64,000 nucleotides of DNA from Butyricicoccus pullicaecorum. GTDB lineage: Bacteria; Bacillota; Clostridia; Oscillospirales; Butyricicoccaceae. This document shows positions 8,784 to 17,117 of the stretch, one piece after another. The notes under the pieces were generated by a model, which was not told the origin of the DNA, searched no databases, and saw only the letters and a program-made list of their open reading frames with translations. Position 1 is the stretch's first letter. Every line of letters starts with the position of its first letter. The stretch spans positions 1 through 64,000 of the forward strand of contig JAGZIN010000010.1 in NCBI GenBank assembly GCA_018366195.1, in the 5' to 3' direction. Made by a program: the position numbers and the translations under genes.

Positions 8784-10120
8784 TGTTTTTGCTGTCAAAA
8801 CACCAATCAACGGGGTAAAACTCCTTATTTTAGACGCTATCTGCTCATTTTTGCCAGAACAGAGAGCGGAATATCTGCGGCTGCCCATTTCCTGTTTTTT
8901 ACAGCATCAGAACAGCGAACAGGGTTCCCGTCCTCTGTTCTTCCTCATACGGTTTCTGTATTCTCTTTCGTTTCCATACATACCTTCTGTCTGTCCCCCC
9001 TTTCCCGCTGTATCGTCCCATTGCGGTCAGGAGCTTGTTCCTGCGATTTTAGAAAAATTGGGGACTCCTGTCACATATCATACAGCTCGCTGCGCCGTGC
9101 GCCATGCGGCTTTCCCCTCTCACACCAGTATATTCATAACGTAGATATTTTCAGATATGTTGTATGCGCAGGGCATCGTCCGGTTCTGTATCAGCCTCCC
9201 AAACACACAAGCCTTTTGTTTCCAAATTTGGCGGTCACTTTGTTTCTGCACACAGCGTCCTTTCGAACGCCATCCTACTGTTCTTCTTATTTTTGCAATT
9301 TTGTTTTATTATTCTTTCATCGGTATGCGTATGTCTCGGATAAATATACTTTTGTCTCACTTTCCTATTTCCCCAATGATTTCTTGCTCTCCGATTTTTT
9401 ATGCCAGTGTTTTTTGCTCCGCTTTTCCGAAAATGATATTTACAAAAGATATATAATTCCAAAGCAATCGCTTGATTGCGGTGGTTTCAGTTTTTTTTCT
9501 TATCTCTTGTAATCGGGTCAGATTTTATTTTTATAGGAGCGCTTGTTTATAAATTTTCATTTTTATCCGATGCACTCATACACAGGCTTTCTCTGTATGA
9601 AAAAACTATATGATATAACGCTCTCTTTTCTCTAAAAATCATTTTATCCTGCTCTGTTTTTTTCTTCTTTTTCGCCTGATATACTCTCTTTTCAAATTTT
9701 CTCAGCAAAAATCGTCTGAATATTTATGCTGTATTTCTTGATTCTGTGAAATTATTTTGTATCTTATATTGCATAACAGCATTTTTTCATATCAACCTCT
9801 ATCATTTACAGCTTCGAAGGCGCTTTCATTTGTGTTCCCAGACGCTTTGCATGAATTTTTAATTCTATATATTTTGATTTTTATTGTTCGGAACATTTTT
9901 GCAATTTAAGTTGCATTTTTCTCGAATATCGTCGTGAAATGTCGAAAATACGCGAATATTTGTTGTAAGTTTTTGTAGACAAGCGCCGAAAAATACCGTA
10001 TGATGTTTGTATTCTAATAAACTCAGGAAGTTCTGCAAAATCCGGTCAGATACACAAAAGTTATCCGTGAATTTTACCCCACAGCTCCCGTTTCTTAGAA
10101 AGCTTTTTCGTCCTTCCATA
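8784..10120. other. AT-rich stretch without a supported gene
   Basis: About 1.3 kb between the XRE operator array and asnB. Open frames here (the longest about 250 codons on the plus strand from 8751) are rich in Phe, Ser, Cys and Tyr, lack ribosome sites and show no family motif. I see no tRNA, T-box or riboswitch core. The stretch could hold an unrecognised small RNA, or decayed DNA. Confidence 0.6.
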
Positions 10121-10148
10121 AAAAAGACAGTTCCATATCGGAACTGCC
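10121..10148 (-). terminator. Minus-strand terminator-like hairpin facing out of asnB
   Basis: A 7-bp perfect stem (10128-10134 with 10140-10146) has a 5-nt loop. Read on the minus strand it ends in TCTTTTTT; read on the plus strand it has no U-tract. No minus-strand gene precedes it, so it would stop an antisense transcript coming from within asnB. Confidence 0.5.
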
Positions 10149-10190
10149 CTGCATAAAATATCAAGAACATAGAAAAGGAGTGTTTTGAGT

Positions 10191-12008
10191 ATGTGTGGTA
10201 TTGCTGGAAGTGTTGATTTTTCTCTTCATGCGTGTCTGCCCGATGGATTGTCTACCCAAATGGCACACGGTTTGAACCCTGTAAATTCCAATCCCGCTGA
10301 GATTTATGAAGCACAGCAAATATGTCTCATACAGCATGACGCGCGTGTGATTTCTGAAGACAAACGCCCTCTGCAAAGTCCAGATGGAAATATAACGATT
10401 ATTTATAACGGGGAGTTATATAACACCCCAGAGCTGCGCCAGCAGCTTAGCGTGCTTGGATATGCAGGAGATTCCGATGCAGAACTCATTTTGTATGCGT
10501 ATCTTGCATGGGGCACAAAGGCATTTGAAAAATTGAATGGCATCTATGCGTTTGCACTGTGGGAGCAGCAGGAAGAGCGCCTGACACTGTGCCGCGACCG
10601 TTTGGGCGTCAAGCCTTTATTCTATACGCGGCAAAATCATCTGTTTGTCTTTGCTTCCGAACTCAAATCCATGCTTTGTCACCCAGCCGTGCAGCCCAAG
10701 CTAGACGAAGACGGTCTTCGCACATTATTGCTTCTCGGTCCGGCGCGCCCACCCTATTCCGGCGTTCTGCACGGAGTCTTTTCCGTATTGCCCGGTCAAT
10801 ATCTTACATTTGATAAAAATGGATTACAGCAGTCTTTCTACTGGCAGCTGACCGCAAATGAGCACCCCGATACCTTAGAACAAACCATTGCACATACCCG
10901 CTGGCTGGTCGAAGACGCAGCCGCGCGTCAGCGGACGACTGATGTTCCGTTGTGCACCTTTCTCTCTGGCGGTTTGGATTCCTCGATTCTGTCCATGCTC
11001 GCCTCCCGTTCGCTGAGCATGCTCGGAGAACGGCTGCATACCTTCTCGGTTGACTATCCCGACAACGAAAAATATTTTACAAAAAGTATTTTTCAGCCGG
11101 ATTATGATAATTCGTATATTCATCAGATGACAGACTTTTTGCACACAGAGCATCACCATATCCTGCTGACACAGCACGAGTTGTTCCATGCGCTCACGCC
11201 TGCCATGGAGGCGCGCGGCTTGCCCGGTATGGCAGATATCGACTCCTCCTTGCTGCGATTCTGTCAATCGGTTCGAGCACAAGGTTTCACGGTCTGTCAA
11301 TCCGGAGAATGCGCCGATGAATTATTTGGCGGATACCCTTGGTATCATCAGAAAGAAATGCTCTTCAGCGACGGATTTCCATGGGCATGCGCCACCGATT
11401 TCCGGCAATCCCTTGTACAGGACGGGATTCTGCGTGACGGACAGGAATTTGTACATGCACATTACGAGCGAACCTGCCAATCTGCGCCCAAACTGGATAC
11501 GGACAGCCCGCTGGAAGCACGTATGCGGGAAATGTTCCTGCTCAATCTACAATGGTTTATGGCGACACTTCTCACCCGCAATGACCGTATGAGCACCTAT
11601 GCAGGGCTTCAGGTGCGTGTTCCTTTCTGCGATTATCGCATCGTTGAATATGCGTATAATATGCCTTGGAAATTCAAAGCGCTGGAGGGGAGAGAAAAAG
11701 GAATCCTCCGCAAAGCGTTCGCACAGGATCTGCCGGAAGAAATTGTCTGGCGCAAAAAAAGTCCCTATCCCAAAACGTGCTCCCCTGAATATACGGCGCT
11801 GGTTGTCAAACGGCTGCGAGAAAAAATGCAGGACCCGACCTCAATCCTGCCCGAGCTGTTTCAAAATCAGGTATTAGAACATCTCATTGAGCGTCCGGAA
11901 CAGCTTTGTGCGCCATGGTATGGACAGCTTATGCGTGCCCCGCAAATCTTTGCATACCTGCTCCAAATTGATGATTGGTTCCGAACCTATCATATTTCTC
12001 TGATGTAA
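10191..12008 (+). CDS. asnB: Asparagine synthase (glutamine-hydrolysing)
   Basis: 605 residues. It makes asparagine from aspartate, ATP and glutamine. The ATG at 10191 is chosen over an in-frame TTG two codons earlier because it puts the catalytic Cys directly after Met (MCGIAGSV), as class II glutamine amidotransferases require; AAGGAG lies 10 nt upstream. The N-terminal amidotransferase domain (about 1-190) carries YNGELYN and the RDRLGVKPLFY segment. The synthetase domain has the pyrophosphatase loop CTFLSGGLDSSILS and ECADELFGGYPW. It is monocistronic, on the strand head-on to replication, and shares a bidirectional terminator with rubrerythrin. No T-box leader was seen upstream. Confidence 0.95.
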   Translation: MCGIAGSVDFSLHACLPDGLSTQMAHGLNPVNSNPAEIYEAQQICLIQHDARVISEDKRPLQSPDGNITIIYNGELYNTPELRQQLSVLGYAGDSDAELILYAYLAWGTKAFEKLNGIYAFALWEQQEERLTLCRDRLGVKPLFYTRQNHLFVFASELKSMLCHPAVQPKLDEDGLRTLLLLGPARPPYSGVLHGVFSVLPGQYLTFDKNGLQQSFYWQLTANEHPDTLEQTIAHTRWLVEDAAARQRTTDVPLCTFLSGGLDSSILSMLASRSLSMLGERLHTFSVDYPDNEKYFTKSIFQPDYDNSYIHQMTDFLHTEHHHILLTQHELFHALTPAMEARGLPGMADIDSSLLRFCQSVRAQGFTVCQSGECADELFGGYPWYHQKEMLFSDGFPWACATDFRQSLVQDGILRDGQEFVHAHYERTCQSAPKLDTDSPLEARMREMFLLNLQWFMATLLTRNDRMSTYAGLQVRVPFCDYRIVEYAYNMPWKFKALEGREKGILRKAFAQDLPEEIVWRKKSPYPKTCSPEYTALVVKRLREKMQDPTSILPELFQNQVLEHLIERPEQLCAPWYGQLMRAPQIFAYLLQIDDWFRTYHISLM

Positions 12009-12017
12009 TCTCCCAAA

Positions 12018-12059
12018 CAAAAGAGACAGATGCACTCATTTGCATTCTGTCTCTTTTGT
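12018..12059. terminator. Bidirectional terminator between asnB and rubrerythrin
   Basis: A long inverted repeat (CAAAAGAGACAGA paired with TCTGTCTCTTTTG) with U-rich arms on both strands lies between two convergent genes. Confidence 0.85.
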
Positions 12060-12095
12060 CATTTCATCTCACGTTGTTTTTGCCCATATATACTT

Positions 12096-12656
12096 TTACA
12101 CAGGAATGGTGCAGGCGTCGAACGAACCGATTGCCTCACAAACCGGACATACATCTAGCCGGTTCTCAAATACCGCACCGCAGAATACACAGCGGTATCC
12201 CTGCTTATATTGGATTGTCTCCTCTTCTTCCGCTACGGTCTGCTCCGTTTCTGCCCGCTGCTTTTTGCTCCGCTGTATCACAGCCTCCATAAACTGTTTT
12301 TCATGTGCTTTCTCTACCTGTGCCACACGCTCAAACAAAACGGCAAGGTCTTCAAATCCTTCTTCCCGTGCCACCTTGGCAAACTCCGGATACATGTTTG
12401 ACCATTCTTCAAACTCTCCAGCGGCTGCACTGCGCAGATTTTGCACCGTGCCCTGAATTGGACCATAAAGGCTTGTGTACCAAATCTTTGCATGAATGGA
12501 TTCATTTCCAGCCATTCTTTCAAACAATTCTGCAATCTCAGGGCTCCCTTCTTTGCGCGCCTGCTCTGCAAAATAAGTATATTTATTGCGTGCGATGGAC
12601 TCCCCTGCGAGTGCCGCCTTGATATTTTGCTCTGTTCTTGTGCCTTTCAGTTCCAT
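12096..12656 (-). CDS. rbr: Rubrerythrin
   Basis: 186 residues. The N-terminal ferritin-like domain has the Glu/His ligands of a non-haem di-iron site (AGESIARNKYTYFAEQ, GNESIHAKIW, VEKAHEKQF). The C-terminal rubredoxin-like domain (about 150-186) has two CxxC pairs (YRCVFCG, DVCPVC). Rubrerythrins reduce hydrogen peroxide in anaerobes. The ATG at 12656 is preferred, with GGGAGG 8 nt upstream; a TTG one codon earlier is also open. It stands alone, convergent with asnB. Confidence 0.95.
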   Translation of the reverse strand: MELKGTRTEQNIKAALAGESIARNKYTYFAEQARKEGSPEIAELFERMAGNESIHAKIWYTSLYGPIQGTVQNLRSAAAGEFEEWSNMYPEFAKVAREEGFEDLAVLFERVAQVEKAHEKQFMEAVIQRSKKQRAETEQTVAEEEETIQYKQGYRCVFCGAVFENRLDVCPVCEAIGSFDACTIPV

Positions 12657-12739
12657 CAATCGTTCCTCCCTAATTGATAAGAATTATTATCTTTATGATA
12701 ATTCACACACACGAAAATGTCAATCTGATTTTGTGCAAA

Positions 12740-12768
12740 CAGGGGCATATCCATCGGATATGCCCCTG
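12740..12768 (-). terminator. Terminator of ftsH
   Basis: A 13-bp perfect stem (12740-12752 with 12756-12768) with a 3-nt loop lies 6 nt past the ftsH stop. The T-run is short (TTT). Confidence 0.75.
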
Positions 12769-12773
12769 TCCAT

Positions 12774-14618
12774 TTATGATTCCTCCTTGGCTGTTTCCAG
12801 CTTCGGGTCCTCCAACAGCTTCATGAATTCGTCTCCTGTAATGGTTTCATAATCATAAAGATGCTTGGAGAGTGCATGCAGCTTGTCCATATTGTCACGC
12901 AGCAGCTGCTTTGCTTTCTCATATTGCTTACGTACCATCGCTACCACCATGCGGTCGATTTCCGAGGCGGTATGGTCCGCGCAAGCCATGGAAGCGTCTC
13001 CACCCAGATACGCATTGTGTACCTGCTCAAATGCGACCATACCAAATTCATCACTCATACCATAGCGCGAAATCATCGCACGTGCCAAGCGTGTTGCCTG
13101 CTCGATGTCGTTCGAAGCACCTGTTGTGATGGAATGAAGTGCCAGCTCTTCTGCCGCGCGTCCGCCAGTCAATGTTGCAATCTTATTTTCCAACTCCTCA
13201 CGACTCATCAAATTATGTTCCTCCTGTTCTACCTGCATGGTATAACCCAGTGCACCAGAGGTTCGAGGGATAATGGTAATCTTTGTGACGGGTGCCGAAT
13301 GACTTTGCAGAGCCGCGACAAGTGCGTGTCCAACCTCATGATATGATACAATCAACTTTTCCTTGTTGGATAGGATTTTATTCTTTTTCTGGTAGCCCGC
13401 AATGACAACCTCCACACTTTCTTCCAAATCAGACTGGGAAACCTGCTCGCGTCCAGAGCGCACTGCCCGCAGCGCAGCCTCGTTGACCATATTGGCAAGC
13501 TCTGCACCCGATGCCCCTGCTGCCATGCGTGCAATGACACTGAAATCCAGATTTGGCTCACACTTGACTTTTTGTGCATGGACACGCAAAATGGCTTCTC
13601 GCCCAATCAGGTCAGGCAGTTCCACCGGTACACGACGGTCAAAGCGTCCCGGACGCAGCAGAGCAGGGTCAAGAGATTCCGGACGGTTGGTTGCCGCTAA
13701 AATGACAACACCTTTGCTGCCATCAAAGCCGTCCATTTCTGTCAGCAGCTGATTGAGTGTTTGTTCACGCTCGTCGTTTCCTCCCATGCCGCCAGCGCCC
13801 TCACGCTTCTTTCCGATGGTATCAATCTCATCAATAAATACGATACAGGGTGCTTTCTCACCTGCCTGCTTAAATAAATCCCGCACCTTTGCGGCACCCA
13901 TGCCCACAAACATCTCCACAAACTCAGAGCCGGAAATGGAGAAGAATGGGACATTTGCCTCGCCTGCTACTGCTTTTGCAAGCAGGGTTTTGCCCGTGCC
14001 CGGAGGTCCAACCAGCAAAGCACCCTTTGGAATATGTGCGCCAATATCAGCATAGCGCTGTGGATTGTGCAAAAAATCTACAATCTCTGTTAATAACTCC
14101 TTTGCCTCATCTTCTCCCTGTACATCTGCAAAATGAATCCCAGTTTCCGAAGCCACATACACCTTGGCATTGGACTTTCCAAAGCTCATCATTCCAGAGC
14201 CGACCTTCTTCTGCATCGAGCGGGTCATCCACATACCAAATCCGATGATCATAACAAACGGTAAAACTGCGGTCAAAAACGGAGAGGGCGCAGTTGGCCA
14301 AATCTTTGTGAAGTCCACGCTGGAGTTTAGCAAGCGATCGACCAGCTTTGGGTCATCTACCAGAGCCGTAATATAGACCTGTTCTCGTTTTTGATTTTCA
14401 TTCTTCACAGTAAATACAATCCGGTTATCCTTGCTTTGAATCTCAGCCTGTGCAATCTTTCCCTGTTCTGCCATGTCAACAAATTCATTGTAGCTCACAT
14501 TCTGGGTCCTTGGCGCAATCAAGCTGGGAAGCAGCAGATTTCCAATCAGCAGCAGCGCAATCGCAATGCTGTAAAAATACAAAATGCGCTTGCGGTCAGG
14601 CTGTTTTACTTCTTTCAT
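12774..14618 (-). CDS. ftsH: ATP-dependent zinc metalloprotease FtsH
   Basis: 614 residues. The ATG at 14618 follows AGAGGAAG at good spacing; the ATG ten codons earlier lacks a ribosome site. Two membrane segments (about 12-34 and 110-130) flank an extracytoplasmic domain. The AAA+ module has Walker A GPPGTGKT, Walker B CIVFIDEID and the second region of homology ending LLRPGRFDRRV. The protease domain has the zinc motif HEVGH (family usual HEAGH; still HExxH). FtsH degrades misfolded membrane proteins and short-lived regulators. It is preceded by its own extended -10 promoter and stands next to a parS palindrome. Confidence 0.97.
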   Translation of the reverse strand: MKEVKQPDRKRILYFYSIAIALLLIGNLLLPSLIAPRTQNVSYNEFVDMAEQGKIAQAEIQSKDNRIVFTVKNENQKREQVYITALVDDPKLVDRLLNSSVDFTKIWPTAPSPFLTAVLPFVMIIGFGMWMTRSMQKKVGSGMMSFGKSNAKVYVASETGIHFADVQGEDEAKELLTEIVDFLHNPQRYADIGAHIPKGALLVGPPGTGKTLLAKAVAGEANVPFFSISGSEFVEMFVGMGAAKVRDLFKQAGEKAPCIVFIDEIDTIGKKREGAGGMGGNDEREQTLNQLLTEMDGFDGSKGVVILAATNRPESLDPALLRPGRFDRRVPVELPDLIGREAILRVHAQKVKCEPNLDFSVIARMAAGASGAELANMVNEAALRAVRSGREQVSQSDLEESVEVVIAGYQKKNKILSNKEKLIVSYHEVGHALVAALQSHSAPVTKITIIPRTSGALGYTMQVEQEEHNLMSREELENKIATLTGGRAAEELALHSITTGASNDIEQATRLARAMISRYGMSDEFGMVAFEQVHNAYLGGDASMACADHTASEIDRMVVAMVRKQYEKAKQLLRDNMDKLHALSKHLYDYETITGDEFMKLLEDPKLETAKEES

Positions 14619-14743
14619 ATCACACTTCCTCTTCTCCGGACAGTTCATGCTGTCCCGTCAAATTTTACGAAAATAGCTTTGTGCACAGACATTCCTCATA
14701 GATAGAGGGAGACAGACCGCTGTATGCTCTATTTTCTATTTTT

Positions 14744-14749
14744 ATTATA
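14744..14749 (-). promoter_or_regulatory. Extended -10 promoter of ftsH
   Basis: TGTTATAAT (TGn extended -10) on the minus strand lies about 130 nt before the ftsH start. No good -35 was seen. Confidence 0.45.
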
Positions 14750-14817
14750 ACAGAAGATTGTGTCGGGAATACGGAAATTTTTTGAACGCACTGTAAAACA
14801 GCGGTATGCTTCTCTTA

Positions 14818-14833
14818 TGTTTCACGTGAAACA
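14818..14833. promoter_or_regulatory. parS: parS site within a 36-bp perfect palindrome
   Basis: The 16-mer TGTTTCACGTGAAACA matches the bacterial parS consensus bound by ParB. Perfect dyad symmetry extends ten more bases on each side (14808-14843), which parS does not need. It lies in the divergent gap between ftsH and the peptidoglycan-binding cassette. Confidence 0.93.
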
Positions 14834-14980
14834 TAAGAGAAGCGCCGTAAAAAACACGTTGCCGGTGCCCCTGACCTATATGATATCTCCGGCATTTCCC
14901 CAGCTGCCTACGCATAGAATAGACCATCTCTGCGATTTCACCCGCAGATGTTATATCTCAGATAAGGAGCTGATTTCTGA

Positions 14981-15397
14981 ATGCCAGATTACCCAACCGC
15001 CCTCGGATTTCTGATGGTTTCTGTGACAACTGCCCTCGGAACCCTTCCGCTGCCCAATGCACTGGTCACAGTATATGCGGACAACGATGGGCAGCCCATA
15101 CTCTATCGCACGGTTCGCACTGATGTTTCCGGGCGCTCCCCCATCATGGAGCTGCCCGCACCTGCGCTGGAGGAATCCCTGAAGCCCGACCAGCCTCTCC
15201 CCTATCTTAATTATTCTGTCAAAGTTGACCTTGCAGATTATCAATCGGCGCAGGTGCATGACATTTCGATTTTCCCCGGTATTGCATCTACCCTGCCCGT
15301 TTCCCTGTCTCCGGAAACCTCTGCACAATCCTCTCCTCAGGTCAATACTCTTCCACAGGAAACACTCAACACCCCATCTGAAAAGGAGAAGCGCTAA
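14981..15397 (+). CDS. Small protein of the peptidoglycan-binding cassette
   Basis: 138 residues; AAGGAG lies 11 nt upstream. There is no signal peptide. Residues 10-105 look like a beta-sandwich of carboxypeptidase-regulatory type (ALVTVYADNDGQPILYRTVRTDVSGRSP is a typical strand-turn pattern, split here only for description). The last 35 residues are Ser/Thr/Pro/Gln-rich. Its TAA overlaps the next gene's ATG (TAATG), so translation is probably coupled. Clostridial genomes often place such a gene before a peptidoglycan-binding protein; function is unknown. I infer a structural or assembly role in spore or cell-wall layers. Confidence 0.75.
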   Translation: MPDYPTALGFLMVSVTTALGTLPLPNALVTVYADNDGQPILYRTVRTDVSGRSPIMELPAPALEESLKPDQPLPYLNYSVKVDLADYQSAQVHDISIFPGIASTLPVSLSPETSAQSSPQVNTLPQETLNTPSEKEKR

Positions 15398-16761
15398 TGG
15401 CTTTACCCAAAATTCCGGAAATGATTACCGTACACCTCGGACGACCAGAAGATTCCTCGGCACGCAATGTAACGGTACCCTTTCCCTATTACATCAAAAA
15501 TGTTGCTTCCTCTGAAATTTATCCGACTTGGCCAGAAAATGCAATCCGTGCCAATATCTATGCGCAGGTATCCTTCGCCCTTAACCGCATCTATACCGAA
15601 TGGTATCGCTCACAGGGTTATGACTTTGATATCACCAACTCGACCGCCTTTGATCAAGCGTATGTAGATGGACGTGAGATTTTTGATAACGTCGGAAATC
15701 TTGTAGATGAGCTTTTTGATGACTACCTGACCCGTCCTGGCTCCGTAGAGCCGCTCTTCGCACAATATTGCAACGGGACAACAGTAACCTGTGATGGTCT
15801 CAGTCAATGGGGTACGGTACCACTTGCAGAAGCAGGCAAAACACCCTATCAAATTCTGACTGCTTTCTATGGAAATAATCTGAATATTGTCCGCAATGCT
15901 CCAATCGCACCCAATATCGGCTCTTATCCCGGAACCCCGCTTCAGCTCGGTGATTTTTCCGATGCCGTGCGTACCATTCAACTGCGCATCAATCGCATCT
16001 CCAATAATTACCCTGCCATTCCAAAAATTTATCCGGTCAATGCTTCTTATGACCAAAGCACTGCACAAGCGGTAAAGGCATTCCAAAAAATCTTCAATCT
16101 AAATCCAGATGGCATCGTGGGCAAAAATACATGGTATCGTATTGCCTATCTCTATGCTGCCATCACCAAGCTTGCCGAGCTGTCCAGTGAAGGGCTTCGG
16201 CTGGAAGATGTCACAGAAATCTTTCCGCCCTACCTGCGTCTTGGGGATAAGGGAAACTCTGTTTCCACCATACAATATTATTTATCTGTCATCGCGACCT
16301 TCTATCCCGGTTTGCTTTCGGTCACCGTAGATGGAGATTTTGGAAAACGGACAGAAGATGCGGTTAAGGCGTTTCAAAAGCAATACAATCTTCCTGTTGA
16401 CGGAATTGTTGGAGCAAAAACTTGGGAACGCATGAATACCGTCTATGACGACATTCAGTCCTCTCTGCCTGATTGGGCTTCCCGTCGCTCTACTCCATTT
16501 TTTCCTCGTCGATTGGTGGAGGGCATGTCTGGAGACGATGTCCGGCAGGTACAAGAATGGCTCAATATCCTGTCAGAAGGCTATCCTGAAATCAAAAAGC
16601 TTCCTGTTACCGGATACTTTGGCAGCCTGACAGAGGCAGCTGTTTTGACCGCACAAACACTCTTTGGTATCACGCCCTCTGGGATTGTGGGTCCGATTAC
16701 TTGGGAAACACTCGCCCAGCAATCCCAGCGCTTGCAGTCAAACTCGGAGGTATCACAATGA
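15397..16761 (+). CDS. Peptidoglycan-binding protein with SpoIID-like N-terminus
   Basis: 454 residues, no signal peptide. The first 190 residues include CDGLSQWGTVPLAEAGKTPYQ-type sequence (near residues 128-150). This resembles the GMSQYGA-x-MA...ILxxYY region at the end of SpoIID-type peptidoglycan lytic domains, but the usual upstream part is short. Three peptidoglycan-binding type-1 domains follow: about 185-250, 270-345 and 370-445, each with a DGIVGKNTW-like end. It overlaps its upstream partner by 1 nt and its downstream partner by 4 nt. The lack of an export signal fits a protein made in a sporulating mother cell and loaded onto cortex or coat, but this is inference. Activity as a lytic enzyme is not shown by the sequence. 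Confidence 0.85.
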   Translation: MALPKIPEMITVHLGRPEDSSARNVTVPFPYYIKNVASSEIYPTWPENAIRANIYAQVSFALNRIYTEWYRSQGYDFDITNSTAFDQAYVDGREIFDNVGNLVDELFDDYLTRPGSVEPLFAQYCNGTTVTCDGLSQWGTVPLAEAGKTPYQILTAFYGNNLNIVRNAPIAPNIGSYPGTPLQLGDFSDAVRTIQLRINRISNNYPAIPKIYPVNASYDQSTAQAVKAFQKIFNLNPDGIVGKNTWYRIAYLYAAITKLAELSSEGLRLEDVTEIFPPYLRLGDKGNSVSTIQYYLSVIATFYPGLLSVTVDGDFGKRTEDAVKAFQKQYNLPVDGIVGAKTWERMNTVYDDIQSSLPDWASRRSTPFFPRRLVEGMSGDDVRQVQEWLNILSEGYPEIKKLPVTGYFGSLTEAAVLTAQTLFGITPSGIVGPITWETLAQQSQRLQSNSEVSQ

Positions 16762-17024
16762 AACAACAGCCCTTTTCTTATATCCTTCCGGAGCCGCTCT
16801 CCATTGGCTGCGAAAATAATGAGGTCTGGCTTTTGCAGGCAATGCTGGCGGCCATTTCGCGGCACTATGTCAACCTTCCCCAGCCCTCTCTAAACGGTGT
16901 TTATGATGAGCCCACAGCACAAGCCGTTCAGCGTGTTCAACGTGCCTTGGGGATTGCCGACACCGGAGAGACAAATCAGGAGACGTGGGACCATATTATC
17001 CTGCTGTTTTGCTGTTGGCGCTGA
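16758..17024 (+). CDS. Small peptidoglycan-binding domain protein
   Basis: 88 residues. The ATG at 16758 overlaps the previous stop (ATGA) and follows CGGAGG by 7 nt; a longer open frame upstream is ignored. It is essentially one peptidoglycan-binding type-1-like domain (ENNEVWLLQAML ... LNGVYDEPTAQAV ... LGIADTGETNQETW). It is the last gene of the cassette, followed within 4 nt by a parS and then a terminator. It probably works with the two genes before it at the spore or cell wall. Confidence 0.8.
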   Translation: MKQQPFSYILPEPLSIGCENNEVWLLQAMLAAISRHYVNLPQPSLNGVYDEPTAQAVQRVQRALGIADTGETNQETWDHIILLFCCWR

Positions 17025-17027
17025 CTA

Positions 17028-17043
17028 TGTTTCACGTGAAACA
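17028..17043. promoter_or_regulatory. parS: parS site
   Basis: Perfect TGTTTCACGTGAAACA. It lies between the stop of the last peptidoglycan-binding gene and the shared terminator. Confidence 0.93.
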
Positions 17044-17059
17044 CACCTGACAATCCAAA

Positions 17060-17097
17060 AACCGTCTGAATCGTGTGTACACGGTTCAGACGGTTTT
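17060..17097. terminator. Bidirectional terminator
   Basis: An 11-bp stem (17060-17070 with 17085-17095) lies between the convergent cassette and putP. Plus strand ends in TTTT; minus strand has a shorter T-run. Confidence 0.8.
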
Positions 17098-17117
17098 CCT
17101 TCTGTCATCTTGAATTG

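Noticed and set aside
8751..9512. Plus-strand 253-codon frame in the gene-free stretch
   Set aside because: Phe/Ser/Cys/Tyr-rich, no ribosome site, no family pattern; overlaps operator-like repeats.
10000..10190. T-box or other amino-acid riboswitch before asnB
   Set aside because: No T-box core (GGGTGGNACC) or other known aptamer core seen; only the minus-strand terminator-like hairpin is present.
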